Shown here in pieces: positions 24,348 to 34,882 of a stretch of 51,340 nt of DNA. The notes beneath the pieces are model-generated. The model saw only the letters and a program-made list of their open reading frames with translations, was not told the origin of the DNA and did no database searches. Made by a program: the position numbers and the translations under genes. Each line of letters begins with the position of its first letter. The first letter of the stretch is position 1. This DNA comes from CAZPMT01 sp964587655 (GTDB lineage: Bacteria; Hydrogenedentota; Hydrogenedentia; Hydrogenedentales; SLHB01): positions 1 through 51,340 of the forward strand of contig CAZPMT010000028.1 in assembly GCA_964587655.1 (NCBI GenBank), read 5' to 3'.

Positions 24348-25808
24348 TCAAGGCAATACGGCTGAGCCGGTGACGAGCGATTCGATCAGGCGGATCAGCG
24401 GGGCGGGATATACGCCGAACCAGACCAGCGCCAATGTGACCATGGATATCGCGACGCTCGCGAGCAGGGCGGGGGAGGACTGAAGGGGCGTCTGTTTCCT
24501 TTCCTCTGGTTCGGGGACCGCCGCGCACATTGCCACGATTATCCGGAGGTAATAGAAGAGGCCGATGGCGCTGTTGATCACGAGCATGATCACGAGGATC
24601 CAGCGCGCGGATTCCTTGCCAGCGGCGAGGATGTAGAACTTCCCGACGAAACCGGCCGTGAGCGGTATTCCTGCGAGGGACAGCAGCGCGGTCGTGAAGA
24701 GCATGGCGATCCATGGGCGGCGCCACATCAGGCCACGGTAGTCTTCGATGGAATCCGCGTCGCGATTGGCACTGGACATGATTGTGATCACGCCGAACGC
24801 GGTAAGCGTCGTAAGGAAATAGGAGACGAGATAGAAGGCCGCGGCCGTGGCGGCCAGGGGACCGCTTGCGAGGAACGCGACAAGCAGATAGCCGAGGTGC
24901 GCGATGGACGAGTACGCGAGTATGCGTTTGACGTTGTTCTGCAACAGGGCAAGGAGGTTGCCGGTGAACATCGAGGCGACGGCGATCACGGCGAACAGCG
25001 CAAACAGCGGGGGATAGCTGTGCATGTCGATCTTGGCAAAGAAGCGCAAGAGCAGAGCGAACATGGCGCCCTTAGAGACAGTGGCGACGAAGGCAGTGAC
25101 CGGCGCTGGCGCGCCCTCGTACACGTCGGGAGTCCACCAGTGGAATGGCGCGAGGGCCAGTTTGAATCCCATCCCGACAATCATCAGCGCCATTCCGGCC
25201 AGGAGGATGAGATTCTCGAATTGGTCGAGGCTGTTCCGCAGCGTGGCGATGCGAGCGAAATCCATTGACCCGGTTTCGGCGTAGACGAGCGCCATTCCGA
25301 AGAGGAGAAAGGCCGCGGAACCTGCCGCGAGGACGAGATACTTAACGGCGGCTTCGATTGCGGTGTTGCGAACGCGGGAGTACGCGATCATCGCGTAAAG
25401 CGCAACGCTGAGGATCTCGAGTGCGAGGAAGAAAGAGGTGAAATGGGTGCTCGCGGTCATGAGTGCTGCGCCGAGCGTCGCGCACAGCAGGAGCACGTAG
25501 TACTCTTCATTTCGATTCCCGCGCGGCTCCAGGTACGCGTAGGAAAGCATCGCGACCACGACGCCCGCGATGAGAATCAGCCCCGTGTAGAAGAGGGCGA
25601 AGTTGTCGACGCACAGGAGCGGCGTCACTTGGCGCGCTGCGGATGACGCCGCGAGGGGCAATGCCAAGAAGGCAAGCGTCATTCCCATCATCGTCATGAG
25701 CGCGGCGACGCTGTGGCGGCGGTAGAACGCGATGGCGAGCATCACAGCGACGGCGGTTCCCGCGAGGATGATGTAAGGAAAAAGCGTGTATATGCCCTGA
25801 CCCGTCAT
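24348..25808 (-). CDS. nuoN: NADH-quinone oxidoreductase subunit N
   Basis: This 486-residue membrane subunit of complex I is one of three antiporter-like proton channels. About fourteen hydrophobic spans are visible. The core has the conserved LKYLVLAAGSAAFLLFG-type helix (near residue 155), MALMIVGMGFKLALAPFHWW with its central Lys and Pro, and NNVKRILAYSSIAHLGYLL near residue 290. It is the last gene of the leftward nuo operon and starts within the stop of nuoM (ATGA overlap). It ends 27 bp from the convergent oxidoreductase gene. Confidence 0.96.
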   Translation of the reverse strand: MTGQGIYTLFPYIILAGTAVAVMLAIAFYRRHSVAALMTMMGMTLAFLALPLAASSAARQVTPLLCVDNFALFYTGLILIAGVVVAMLSYAYLEPRGNRNEEYYVLLLCATLGAALMTASTHFTSFFLALEILSVALYAMIAYSRVRNTAIEAAVKYLVLAAGSAAFLLFGMALVYAETGSMDFARIATLRNSLDQFENLILLAGMALMIVGMGFKLALAPFHWWTPDVYEGAPAPVTAFVATVSKGAMFALLLRFFAKIDMHSYPPLFALFAVIAVASMFTGNLLALLQNNVKRILAYSSIAHLGYLLVAFLASGPLAATAAAFYLVSYFLTTLTAFGVITIMSSANRDADSIEDYRGLMWRRPWIAMLFTTALLSLAGIPLTAGFVGKFYILAAGKESARWILVIMLVINSAIGLFYYLRIIVAMCAAVPEPEERKQTPLQSSPALLASVAISMVTLALVWFGVYPAPLIRLIESLVTGSAVLP

Positions 25809-27349
25809 GGCGCGTGCTCCTTGGGGGCATTCGCTTCATGTTGCCGGAGAAGCGGCGCTGTTTGCGGGTGGAACGCAACGCTGCGCTGCAGATAGTCCAG
25901 TACTGGCCGCGCGGTGTTGAAGACGGGCTGCGGGTAGATCCCGAGCCACACTATGACGGCGATCAGCGAGCCCATTGTCAGCGACTCGCGCGGGGACAGG
26001 TCGGCGACGCGCATCGTTTCCGAGTCGGGTCCGTGGAACACGCGCTGCACGATCCACAGCGAATATATGGTGGCGGCGACGAGGCCGAGGGCGGCGATCG
26101 CGGCCACGGGCACGCTGGCCTGGTATACGCCGACCAAGACGAGGAGTTCGGCGACGAAATTGCCGAGGCCGGGCAATCCGAGCGAGGCCATCGCGAAGAT
26201 CATAGCTACGCCGCCCATGCGCGGGGCCTGGGTCCAGAATCCGCTCATGCGGCGGATGTCGCGGGTGTGGATGCGCTCGTGGAGCATGCCGGCGATGATG
26301 AACAGCGCGCCCGTGGCGATGCCGTGGCAGATCATCTGCATGACCGCGCCCTGGAGTCCCCACATGTTCCACGAGAAGACGCCGAGCAAGACGAAGCCCA
26401 TGTGGCTGACGCTCGTGTACGCCACGAGACGCTTCAAATCGGTCTGCGCGAAGGCCAGGATGGCGCCGTATATGATGCCGATTGCGCCCAGGGCGAGCGC
26501 GTAGGGCGCGAACGCGCGGGCAGCTTCCGGGAACAGCGGAATCGCGAAACGGATAAGTCCGTACGCGCCGGTCTTGAGGAGGAGTCCGGCGAGGATGACG
26601 CTTCCGGCGGTGGGCGCTTCGGTGTGTGCGTCCGGCAGCCAGTTGTGCAGCGGCACGACGGGCAGCTTGACGGCGAATGCGACGAAGAATCCGAGCATGA
26701 GCCACATCGCTGTCGAGGGATGGATCACGGTGCCGAGCAACTGCGTGTAATCGAAGGTGTAGACGCCGGTCTGGCGGCCGTGGATAAAGTACAGGTCCAG
26801 TATTGCGAGCAGCATCAGGAGTCCGCTGAGCTGCGTGAAGATGAAGAACTTGATCGAGGCGTAGATGCGGTTTTCGTGACCCCAAATGATAATGAGGAAG
26901 TACATCGGGATCAGCATCATCTCCCAGAAAAACGAGAAGAGGAGCAGGTCCATCGCCGTGAACACGCCGAGGATGCCCGACAGCACCCACATGAGATTGA
27001 GATGGAAGAAGCCGACGCGTTCCTGAATCTCGGTCCAGGAGATGATTACGGAGATGATGCCGAGAAACGCCGTCAAGAGCGCCAGGAGGAGGCTCAATCC
27101 GTCCATGGCCATGTGAAAACGCGCGCCGAGGGAAGGTATCCACGGCGCATCGAGTTCGCACAACCACGGCGCGCCCGCGGCCAGGCCCAGCGCTGCGCTC
27201 TGGCCGCGCCACACTGACAGCAGGAGCAGCATATCGAGTGCGAGGAACGCGAGACAGATCCAGCGGGCGGCATTCGCGCTCCTGCGCGCAGCGGCCCAAG
27301 CCGCCAGGCCCCCGATAAAGGGAATGAAGACTATCCATGCGAGCGTCAT
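25805..27349 (-). CDS. nuoM: NADH-quinone oxidoreductase subunit M
   Basis: This 514-residue antiporter-like proton-channel subunit of complex I carries the features of its family. WEMMLIPMYFLIIIWG contains the essential Glu of helix 5. VKLPVVPLHNWLPDAHTEAP carries the channel Lys and the His/Pro break, and TDLKRLVAYTSVSHMGFV lies near residue 310. Start and stop overlap nuoL and nuoN by four bases each, so the three are translationally coupled. Confidence 0.97.
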   Translation of the reverse strand: MTLAWIVFIPFIGGLAAWAAARRSANAARWICLAFLALDMLLLLSVWRGQSAALGLAAGAPWLCELDAPWIPSLGARFHMAMDGLSLLLALLTAFLGIISVIISWTEIQERVGFFHLNLMWVLSGILGVFTAMDLLLFSFFWEMMLIPMYFLIIIWGHENRIYASIKFFIFTQLSGLLMLLAILDLYFIHGRQTGVYTFDYTQLLGTVIHPSTAMWLMLGFFVAFAVKLPVVPLHNWLPDAHTEAPTAGSVILAGLLLKTGAYGLIRFAIPLFPEAARAFAPYALALGAIGIIYGAILAFAQTDLKRLVAYTSVSHMGFVLLGVFSWNMWGLQGAVMQMICHGIATGALFIIAGMLHERIHTRDIRRMSGFWTQAPRMGGVAMIFAMASLGLPGLGNFVAELLVLVGVYQASVPVAAIAALGLVAATIYSLWIVQRVFHGPDSETMRVADLSPRESLTMGSLIAVIVWLGIYPQPVFNTARPVLDYLQRSVAFHPQTAPLLRQHEANAPKEHAP

Positions 27350-29244
27350 AGGAACACCACGATTGCGAGGGCGAGCACTGCCCCCGCGGCTATGCCCATC
27401 ATGTACCAGCGCAGGCGTCCGGTCTGCGTGGCGCTGAGGGCACGGTGCAGAGAGGCGCTGGTCCGCGCCAGCCCGTTGTAGAAGTTATCGATAAAGTCGT
27501 CCTTGTTGAATTGCGCGATACGGATGTACGGCTGGACGAAGAGCGCGTTGTAGAGCGCGTCAAAGCCCCAACCTGCGAACCACAGGCCGTGAAGGAACGC
27601 CGCCCAGGGTTTGGCGAGAAGATTCCGCAGGTACTCCGGTCTGCGCGAGAATAGAATGACGGCCGCGGCGATGCCGGCGAAAACGCCGATTACGGCAATG
27701 GCCTGAAGCAGTGCCTCGACGGTTACTGATCCCTCGTACACGGCGGTGCGCGGGAGCGCGGTCTCGAGGAAGTGGGAGAAGAGCGGCAAGTGCCCGAGCG
27801 TGCGCGGCACTTCGAGAAGGCCTGCCACGGTGCTGAAGAGCGCCAGGATAATGAGGGGGGCTTTGATGCAGATGCCGGGGCCGTGCGACGGGGCGGTCTT
27901 CTCCTCTCCGAAAAACGTGAGGATGATCATGCGGAACGTGTACAGGCCCGTGAGCACCGCGCCGAAACAGCCGGCCGCCCAGAAGACCGGGCCGCCGATC
28001 TTGGATGCCCAAGCCTCGTAGAGAATCATGTCCTTGCTGTAGAAGCCGGCCGTGAGGAGCGGCAGCGCCGCGAGGGATATCGCGCCGATCAGGAAGGTCC
28101 AAAATACGACCGGAAGCTTCTTGCGCAGCCCGCCCATCTTGAACATGTCCTGTTCATGGTGCAGCGAGAGAATGACGGCGCCCGCGGCCATGAAGAGCAG
28201 CGCCTTGAAGAATGCGTGCGTGAACAGATGGAAAATTGCCGCGGACCATGCGCCCACGCCGAGCGCGAGGAACATATATCCGATCTGGCTGATGGTCGAG
28301 TAGGCGAGAACGCGCTTGATGTCGCGCTGCGTCAACGCGGCGAATCCCGCGAGCAACAGCGTCGCTGCGCCGACGACGGCCACTAATGTGAGGACGGGCG
28401 GCGCGAGTTCGAAGATTGTGTGCGTACGCGCGATCAGGTAGACGCCTGCGGTGACCATGGTGGCGGCATGGATCAAGGCGCTGACGGGCGTGGGGCCGGC
28501 CATCGCGTCGGGCAGCCACACTTGCAGGGGCAGTTGGCCGGACTTGCCGACTGCCCCGCCGAGAAGCAGGGCCGCGGCGATGATCGCGATGCCCGACCCG
28601 ACCGGCCACTGTTGCGTCGCGCGCTGCATCATCTCCTGGATATCGAGCGTGCCGAGTCGCGTGAAGAGCAGGAAAAGACCGAGGGCCATGGCGGTGTCGC
28701 CGACGCGCGTCACGATGAATGCCTTCGCGGCGGCGCGGCCATTGGCCGGATTTGAATACCAGAAGCCGATCAGAAGGAAGCTGCAGAGTCCGACGCCTTC
28801 CCAGCCGAGATAGAGAAGGACGAGGTTGTCGGCCAAAACGAGCATGAGCATCGAACCGACAAACAGGTTCATGTAGGCGAAGAATCGCGAGTAGGCTGGA
28901 TCGCCGCGCATGTATTCGATCGAGTACACGTGGATGAGGAATCCAACGACCGTCACGACAAGCGTCATGACCATCGACAGGGCATCGAGGTATAGGGCGA
29001 CGTGCGGCGTGAACCCTGCGACGTCGATCCACGTCCAGAGCTTGAGCGTGTATGCGTGACCGTCAGGCGGAGAGAAGAGGAACCGCCATCCGAGCGCCAG
29101 CGACACGGCGGCGGACAAGCCGACGCTTCCCGCGCCCACCGCCGCTATTGCATTGCGCGACAGACGGGATCCCATCAACGCCAGGACGACAAACCCGGCG
29201 AACGGGAACGCGGGAACAAGCCAAAGTACGGTGAACATCGTCAT
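27346..29244 (-). CDS. nuoL: NADH-quinone oxidoreductase subunit L
   Basis: This 632-residue subunit is the distal proton channel of complex I, with the long lateral helix at its C-terminus. Motifs are NLVLLYLGWEGVGLCSFLLI (with the essential Glu), GKSGQLPLQVWLPDAMAGPT, DIKRVLAYSTISQIGYMFLA and HALFHLFTHAFFKALLF-type text near residue 330. The start ATG at 29244 overlaps the nuoK stop (GGATGACGATG); longer in-frame starts would run through nuoK and are wrong. The C-terminal part after residue 500 is less conserved, as is normal. Confidence 0.96.
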   Translation of the reverse strand: MTMFTVLWLVPAFPFAGFVVLALMGSRLSRNAIAAVGAGSVGLSAAVSLALGWRFLFSPPDGHAYTLKLWTWIDVAGFTPHVALYLDALSMVMTLVVTVVGFLIHVYSIEYMRGDPAYSRFFAYMNLFVGSMLMLVLADNLVLLYLGWEGVGLCSFLLIGFWYSNPANGRAAAKAFIVTRVGDTAMALGLFLLFTRLGTLDIQEMMQRATQQWPVGSGIAIIAAALLLGGAVGKSGQLPLQVWLPDAMAGPTPVSALIHAATMVTAGVYLIARTHTIFELAPPVLTLVAVVGAATLLLAGFAALTQRDIKRVLAYSTISQIGYMFLALGVGAWSAAIFHLFTHAFFKALLFMAAGAVILSLHHEQDMFKMGGLRKKLPVVFWTFLIGAISLAALPLLTAGFYSKDMILYEAWASKIGGPVFWAAGCFGAVLTGLYTFRMIILTFFGEEKTAPSHGPGICIKAPLIILALFSTVAGLLEVPRTLGHLPLFSHFLETALPRTAVYEGSVTVEALLQAIAVIGVFAGIAAAVILFSRRPEYLRNLLAKPWAAFLHGLWFAGWGFDALYNALFVQPYIRIAQFNKDDFIDNFYNGLARTSASLHRALSATQTGRLRWYMMGIAAGAVLALAIVVFL

Positions 29245-29567
29245 CCTCGCATGTCGTTTGCGATATCGGCGTCGAGCGTCTTGAACCGGCTGTAGAACCG
29301 CAACACCAACGCAAGGCCGACGGCAACTTCCGCCGCGGCCGTGCTCAGAATAACAAGGAACATGATCTGGCCGTCGGGCTGTCCCCAGCGCGCGGCCGCG
29401 ACGATGAAGGCGAGGCCCGCGGCGTTGAGCATGATCTCGATGCACATGAGCATGTAAATGATGTTGCGCCGCACGAGGAGTCCGACGAGGCCCAAGGCAA
29501 ACAACACGGCGGCCACGAGGAGCCCGTGCGCCATGGGAATTCCGCCGATGAGATCCGAGCCCGTCAT
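29241..29567 (-). CDS. nuoK: NADH-quinone oxidoreductase subunit K
   Basis: This small subunit of about 108 residues has three membrane spans. It carries the conserved RNIIYMLMCIEIMLNAAGLA, with the buried Glu residues of the proton path, and ends with the usual AAAEVAVGLALVL helix. It overlaps nuoJ (ATGA) and nuoL (ATGA). An internal ATG at codon 12 is a possible alternative start, but the four-base overlap with nuoJ favours the longer form. Confidence 0.96.
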   Translation of the reverse strand: MTGSDLIGGIPMAHGLLVAAVLFALGLVGLLVRRNIIYMLMCIEIMLNAAGLAFIVAAARWGQPDGQIMFLVILSTAAAEVAVGLALVLRFYSRFKTLDADIANDMRG

Positions 29568-30078
29568 GGCGTCCGTTGCTCCTTTCCCGGGGTATCCCGG
29601 CGCGCGAGGTGATAAGCCCCGACAAGGCCGGCCAAGAGCAGTATCGAGGCGAGTTCGACGACCAGGAGATACGGCCCGAACAGCGCGATGCTCATTTCCT
29701 TCGGCGGCACGACGCGGCCAGAGACCGGCGCGGGCTTACCGCCGTGCAGGATGTAGATCATGAGCACGAGAAGCACCAACGACAAAAGCACGGGACCTTT
29801 CCACATGCCGATATCGAGCCAGTTGCGTTCTTGATCTGCGGCCTCGTGTCCGAGGTTGAGCATCATGATCACGAAAACGAATAGGACCATGATCGCGCCC
29901 GCGTAAACGATAACTTCGAGCGCGGCAATAAACGGCGCGCCGAGGACAAAGAACATGAGCGAGACGGCCAGAAGCGACACGATCAGATAAAGCAGCGAAT
30001 GAACCGGCTGCATTCGGGTGATGACCATGAGCGTGGAGACGATAGCCACGGCGGAGGCTGTGTAGAACACAACGGTCG

Positions 30079-30082
<4 letters not shown>
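29564..30082 (-). CDS. nuoJ: NADH-quinone oxidoreductase subunit J
   Basis: This 172-residue membrane subunit has five hydrophobic spans and the conserved ALEVIVYAGAIMVLFVFVIM helix, which in complex I changes conformation during coupling. Its ATG overlaps the stop of the four-helix-bundle gene in the ATGA form. GAGGGGGAG about nine bases upstream gives it its own ribosome site, so nuoJ translation need not depend on the inserted gene. Confidence 0.96.
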
Positions 30083-30626
<544 letters not shown>

Positions 30627-30647
30627 AAGATGCTGGGCGCTGGGATG

Positions 30648-31163
30648 TCATGGCATCAAACTCCGTACGTCGACTGGCGGCGATTCTTTTTCCGCTTCGC
30701 CTTTTGCTTTTCCTCCGATGGCGAGGCCCGCTACTCGATAGAAATTGTAGCCGGGGTACTTTCCCTGGCCACTGATCAGCATGTGTTCCTTTTCATACAC
30801 GAGATTCTGGCGGTTGTACTCGCCCATCTCGAAGTCGGGCGTGAGTTGAATGGCATATGTCGGGCAGGCCTCTTCGCACAGTCCGCAAAAGATGCAGCGA
30901 GAGAAGTTGATGCGGAAAAACTTCGGATAGCGTCTTCCGTGTTCGTCCTCGGCGGCCTGGAGGGCGATGCATCCAACGGGGCACGCGACGGAACACAGGT
31001 AACACGCGACGCAACGCTCCTGGCCGTCGGGATCGCGGCTTAGGATGATGCGTCCGCGCCACCGTGGCGCCAGCTTCGGCTTCTCTTCGGGGTACTGGAC
31101 CGTGACCCGCCGGTGAAACATGTGCAGGAACACGACCCACATGCTTCGGATTACACTCAGCAT
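30648..31163 (-). CDS. nuoI: NADH-quinone oxidoreductase subunit I
   Basis: This 171-residue iron-sulfur subunit carries clusters N6a and N6b, bound by CVACYLCSVACPVGC and CIFCGLCEEACPTYAI, which pass electrons between the NuoG arm and NuoB. GRIILSRDPDGQERCVAC and NLVYEKEHML are typical. It starts 18 bp after nuoH with a GAGAGAGG ribosome site. After its stop, 92 bp and the inserted four-helix-bundle gene separate it from nuoJ. The C-terminal twenty residues (KAKGEAEKESPPVD) are poorly conserved. Confidence 0.97.
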   Translation of the reverse strand: MLSVIRSMWVVFLHMFHRRVTVQYPEEKPKLAPRWRGRIILSRDPDGQERCVACYLCSVACPVGCIALQAAEDEHGRRYPKFFRINFSRCIFCGLCEEACPTYAIQLTPDFEMGEYNRQNLVYEKEHMLISGQGKYPGYNFYRVAGLAIGGKAKGEAEKESPPVDVRSLMP

Positions 31164-31181
31164 CTTCCGGCCTCTCTCACT

Positions 31182-32174
31182 TTATTGCACGAGCAACAGG
31201 ATGCCCCCGGTGATTACCAGATTCAGCAGAGCCAGGGGCAGCATCACTTTCCATCCAAGGGAAATCAATTGGTCGTAACGCATGCGGGGCAACGTCGCGC
31301 GCACGAGAATGAATCCGCAGATTAGCACCCCGGTCTTCAGGGCGAACCACACGAGGGGCGGGAGCAGTGGGCCGACAAACGGCAACCCGTGCCAACCGCC
31401 GAGGAAAAGGGCCACGATAAGACACGAGATAAGGGTTATGCCCAGGTATTCGCCCACGAAAAACATGCCGAACTTCATACCGGAATATTCGGAATGGAAC
31501 CCGGCCACAAGTTCGCTCTCAGCCTCTGGGATGTCGAATGGAATGCGGTGCGTTTCGGCGAAACCCGCGACGCAGAACACGATCAGGCCGAGGAATTGCG
31601 GAATGCAGAACCAAACGTTTCTTTGCGCTTCGACGATGTCGCGGAGGCTGAAAGATCCGGCCAGCATCACGCAGCCCATGAGACTCAGCCCCATGAACAC
31701 TTCATAGCTGAGCATCTGTGCGGTGGCGCGGAGTCCGCCGAGGAGCGAGTATTTATTGTTCGAGGCCCAGCCGGCGAGGGCCACGCTGTATACGCCCATC
31801 GAGGACATAGCGAGGATGAAGAGCACGCCGATGTTGATGTCGGCGACGATGACGCTTGGGGCGAACGGGATCACCGCGAAAGACATCAGGACGGTGACGA
31901 TGATAACCGCGGGCGCGAGGATAAAGATGGGTTTGTCCGCGAAGGGCGGCACCCAATCTTCTTTCATAAAGATCTTGACCATGTCGGCGACGGGCTGGAG
32001 GATGCCGAATGGGCCGACGCGATTAGGCCCGTAGCGGTCCTGCCACAAGGCAAGCAGGCGGCGTTCGAGCCAGATGAGGACGGCGGCCATGTTGAGCATG
32101 ACGAACAGCACGCCGCCAACGACGAGCAGAGGCCACCACACGTCTTGGATGAATGACCACAGGCTCTGGATCAT
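31182..32174 (-). CDS. nuoH: NADH-quinone oxidoreductase subunit H
   Basis: This 330-residue membrane subunit forms part of the quinone site and joins the peripheral arm to the membrane arm. Conserved segments are ERRLLALWQDRYGPNRVGPFG, LMVKIFMKEDWVPP-like text, GWASNNKYSLLGGLRA, FAETHRIPFDIPEAESELV and FHSEYSGMKF. The ATG at 32174 overlaps the stop of nuoG (ATGA). A longer in-frame start ten codons upstream adds a polar stretch and is unlikely. Confidence 0.96.
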   Translation of the reverse strand: MIQSLWSFIQDVWWPLLVVGGVLFVMLNMAAVLIWLERRLLALWQDRYGPNRVGPFGILQPVADMVKIFMKEDWVPPFADKPIFILAPAVIIVTVLMSFAVIPFAPSVIVADINIGVLFILAMSSMGVYSVALAGWASNNKYSLLGGLRATAQMLSYEVFMGLSLMGCVMLAGSFSLRDIVEAQRNVWFCIPQFLGLIVFCVAGFAETHRIPFDIPEAESELVAGFHSEYSGMKFGMFFVGEYLGITLISCLIVALFLGGWHGLPFVGPLLPPLVWFALKTGVLICGFILVRATLPRMRYDQLISLGWKVMLPLALLNLVITGGILLLVQ

Positions 32175-34876
32175 GACGCGGCTCCTCGAATGACCTTGCC
32201 CCACGCGGGCAGGTTCTTGACCGGCAGGCCCGGCAGCCCCACGGGCAGGCCCGCGACGCCGGAAGGCAGCCCAGCCCGAAACGTAACCGGGGCCTTGTAT
32301 ACCGTTCCCGCAAGCTCCACTTCAACCGCGTCCCCTTCGTCCACATGTAAGGCGGCGGCGTCTTCCGCGTTGAGCGCAACGTAAGGTTTCGGAATCCTCT
32401 CGCCAACCGGCGGAGAAAGACTGCTCAGTTCTTCGGATCCAAATATGTGGTGCAGTGGAACGAGCAGGAATTTGGGCAGGCGCGGCGCGAATGCCGGCGG
32501 GACTTCCGATACGCAGGCGCTGCACGCGCCGTCCGCGGGTTCGATGAGCCGGATTCCGGGATCTCCGCCGCGCAGCGGGCCGCCGACTTCTTCCTGAAAC
32601 TTGTTGAGCGACTGCACGGAGTTCCACCCAGGCGACCAAAACGAAGGGATAACGGAAGAGGGAACCGCGCCGCGGTAACCTTCCATCGAGAAGGTGAACT
32701 GGGAATCGAGATCTTCCGAGATCTTCGGTTCGCTGACTTTGATGTGGGCGTTGATGGACGTGCGACCGCTCGACCTATGCGATTGCCGCGGCAATCGCTG
32801 TCCAACGAAGCGGGCGCTTGCCGGAGGAGCGACATCGAGCGCCTTCTTGAATTCGGGAAGGGCTTCGGCAAGATCAGAGAGGACATTATCGAGGTTGGTC
32901 CACGCGGTCCCCAATCCCGCGGCGGCGCGAATCTCGCCAAGCCAGCGCCAACTCTCGGAAACGTCGCCCTGTGGAACATAGGTCTGAATGAAGCGCTGCG
33001 CGCGGCCTTCGTTATTCACGAGCGTGCCGTCGCCCTCCGGAAACGCCGATGCCGGCAGGACGATCTCGGCCTGGGCCGCCGTCTCGTGCAGCGTGTGATC
33101 GATGACGATCAAGTGTTTGACGGAGTCGAAAAACCTGGTCAGCGCCGGGGCGTCCGTTCTCCGGAAGAGATCGTTTTCGAGACAGATGACCGTGTCCACT
33201 TGTCCCTGTTCGGCCAACATGTCCTCGAACGAGTCGCCGCACATCATCGCCGCGCCGAAGCTGTTGCATTCGGGGAAGGTGAAGGATAGCGTTGCGGCCT
33301 GCCCTTTCTTGCGCAGCGCCGCGGCCACGCTTCCCGCGGCGCGAATGATCGCCTCGCTTCCGCAGGACGGACCGGAGACAATCAGCGGATGCCGCGCGCT
33401 GCTGAGGGTGCAGGCGATGCTTTCCGCAAGCGTCAGGAGGTCGCTCGAGAGATCGGGCGCGGGCGGCGACTGATCGTCCAGGGCATGCGCAACTGCAAAC
33501 GCAAGACGTGCGATGTCGTCCGGTGCGGCGCAATAGGTGTACGCGGCGCAATCGTTGAGCTTCGTCATGCACGGGACGGCCTGGAAAAGTGGGCCTCTCG
33601 CCTCCTGGACCGCCCCACGCACGGCGGCGTCGTTCCACGGGGGGATGCCAAGCTTTGCGGCAATCTTAATCGGCTCATTTCGGATGGCCTGCCGCAATCG
33701 GAGCGCGAGCATCGGCGCCGCGTTGGTGACGTCCTCGCCGAGGATGAAGACGGCGTCCGCTTCGCCGGCGTCGCGCAAGGAGGCCGCTGGGGCGGGACCC
33801 GCGCGCAGCACGTCGATCATGGCGCGGAGCAAACGCAGCTCGGCCCTCGGGATGCCCACGTAGAAACGGCCCTCACCGACGAGCGCGCGCAACGCGAAGT
33901 TCGATTCGAGCGATGCGCGGGAAGAGCCGATGCCGATGGCCTTGCCCGCGCGCAACGCTTTGCCGAGATGCGATATGACCGCGGCTTTCGACGCCGTTTC
34001 GAGCGAGGATGCGCCGGGCCGTCGCCACAGAACCTCGCGCGCGCGCTGCACACCGTTGACGAACTCGTATCCGTAACGGCCGCGGTCGCAGAGGAAGTAT
34101 CCGTTGACGGCGCCGTTGTACCGGTTCCGCACGCGGCGGAGCTGGCCGTATCGTTCGCCCGGCGTGATGTTGCAGCCGAGCCCGCAGTGGACGCACACCG
34201 ACGGCGAAGTCTGCAAGTCCCACGCCCGCGTGTAGTGCTGCTTCAATGTCTTGTCCGTGAAGACGCCCGTGGGACAGATCTCGACCAGATTGCCGCTGAA
34301 TTCGTTTTCGAGAACGCCGTCTTCGTGCCGTCCGAAGTAGACGCGGCTGTGGCAGCCGAACACGCCGAAATCGCGCCCGCCGGCGTAGTCGCAGTAGAAC
34401 CGCACGCACCGATAGCACTGGATACACCGGTTCATCTCGTGGTTGATGAAGGGGCCGAGCTGCTGGTTGTTATAGGTCCGCTTGTCGAACCGGTACCGGC
34501 GATAGTCATGGCCGGACATGACGGTCATGTCCTGGAGGTGGCACTCACCGCCCTCGTCGCAGACGGGGCAGTCGTGCGGGTGGTTCGTCATGAGCCATTC
34601 GATGACGTTCGCGCGGAACCCTTTCGCTTCCTCATCGTCGATCGATATGCGCATTCCGTCCGCGAGGGGCGTCATGCACGACATGATGATCCGCCCTTGT
34701 TTGTCATTCTCGTCCTTGAACTGTTTGACGGCGCACTGGCGGCACGCGCCCACGGAGCATAGCGCGGGGTGCCAGCAGAAATAGGGGATGTTGAAGCCCA
34801 GCGAGAGACACGCTTGCAGCAAGTTCTGTCCTTCGCTGACTTGATGTGGCCTGTTATCGACGTAGATCGTCAACAT
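32171..34876 (-). CDS. nuoG: NADH-quinone oxidoreductase subunit G
   Basis: This 901-residue iron-sulfur subunit is of the long (E. coli-like) kind. The N-terminal ferredoxin domain carries CWHPALCSVGACRQC with a further CM, followed by HDCPVCDEGGECHLQD, CIQCYRCVRFC-like text (CIQCYRCVRFYC) and CVHCGLGCNI for the extra N7-type cluster. The long C-terminal part is the inactive molybdopterin-oxidoreductase domain, including LVNNEGRAQRF near residue 620. It transfers electrons from NuoF toward NuoI. The gene starts six bases after nuoF and overlaps nuoH. Confidence 0.96.
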   Translation of the reverse strand: MLTIYVDNRPHQVSEGQNLLQACLSLGFNIPYFCWHPALCSVGACRQCAVKQFKDENDKQGRIIMSCMTPLADGMRISIDDEEAKGFRANVIEWLMTNHPHDCPVCDEGGECHLQDMTVMSGHDYRRYRFDKRTYNNQQLGPFINHEMNRCIQCYRCVRFYCDYAGGRDFGVFGCHSRVYFGRHEDGVLENEFSGNLVEICPTGVFTDKTLKQHYTRAWDLQTSPSVCVHCGLGCNITPGERYGQLRRVRNRYNGAVNGYFLCDRGRYGYEFVNGVQRAREVLWRRPGASSLETASKAAVISHLGKALRAGKAIGIGSSRASLESNFALRALVGEGRFYVGIPRAELRLLRAMIDVLRAGPAPAASLRDAGEADAVFILGEDVTNAAPMLALRLRQAIRNEPIKIAAKLGIPPWNDAAVRGAVQEARGPLFQAVPCMTKLNDCAAYTYCAAPDDIARLAFAVAHALDDQSPPAPDLSSDLLTLAESIACTLSSARHPLIVSGPSCGSEAIIRAAGSVAAALRKKGQAATLSFTFPECNSFGAAMMCGDSFEDMLAEQGQVDTVICLENDLFRRTDAPALTRFFDSVKHLIVIDHTLHETAAQAEIVLPASAFPEGDGTLVNNEGRAQRFIQTYVPQGDVSESWRWLGEIRAAAGLGTAWTNLDNVLSDLAEALPEFKKALDVAPPASARFVGQRLPRQSHRSSGRTSINAHIKVSEPKISEDLDSQFTFSMEGYRGAVPSSVIPSFWSPGWNSVQSLNKFQEEVGGPLRGGDPGIRLIEPADGACSACVSEVPPAFAPRLPKFLLVPLHHIFGSEELSSLSPPVGERIPKPYVALNAEDAAALHVDEGDAVEVELAGTVYKAPVTFRAGLPSGVAGLPVGLPGLPVKNLPAWGKVIRGAAS

Positions 34877-34882
34877 TTCAGC

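Noticed and set aside
25814..27217. Plus-strand open frame of about 467 codons opposite nuoM
   Set aside because: The product is an acidic, low-complexity text with no fold, mirrored from the membrane-protein codons of nuoM.
29245..29625. Upstream extension of nuoL through nuoK
   Set aside because: The extra 127 codons are an out-of-frame reading of nuoK. The true start is the ATG that overlaps the nuoK stop.
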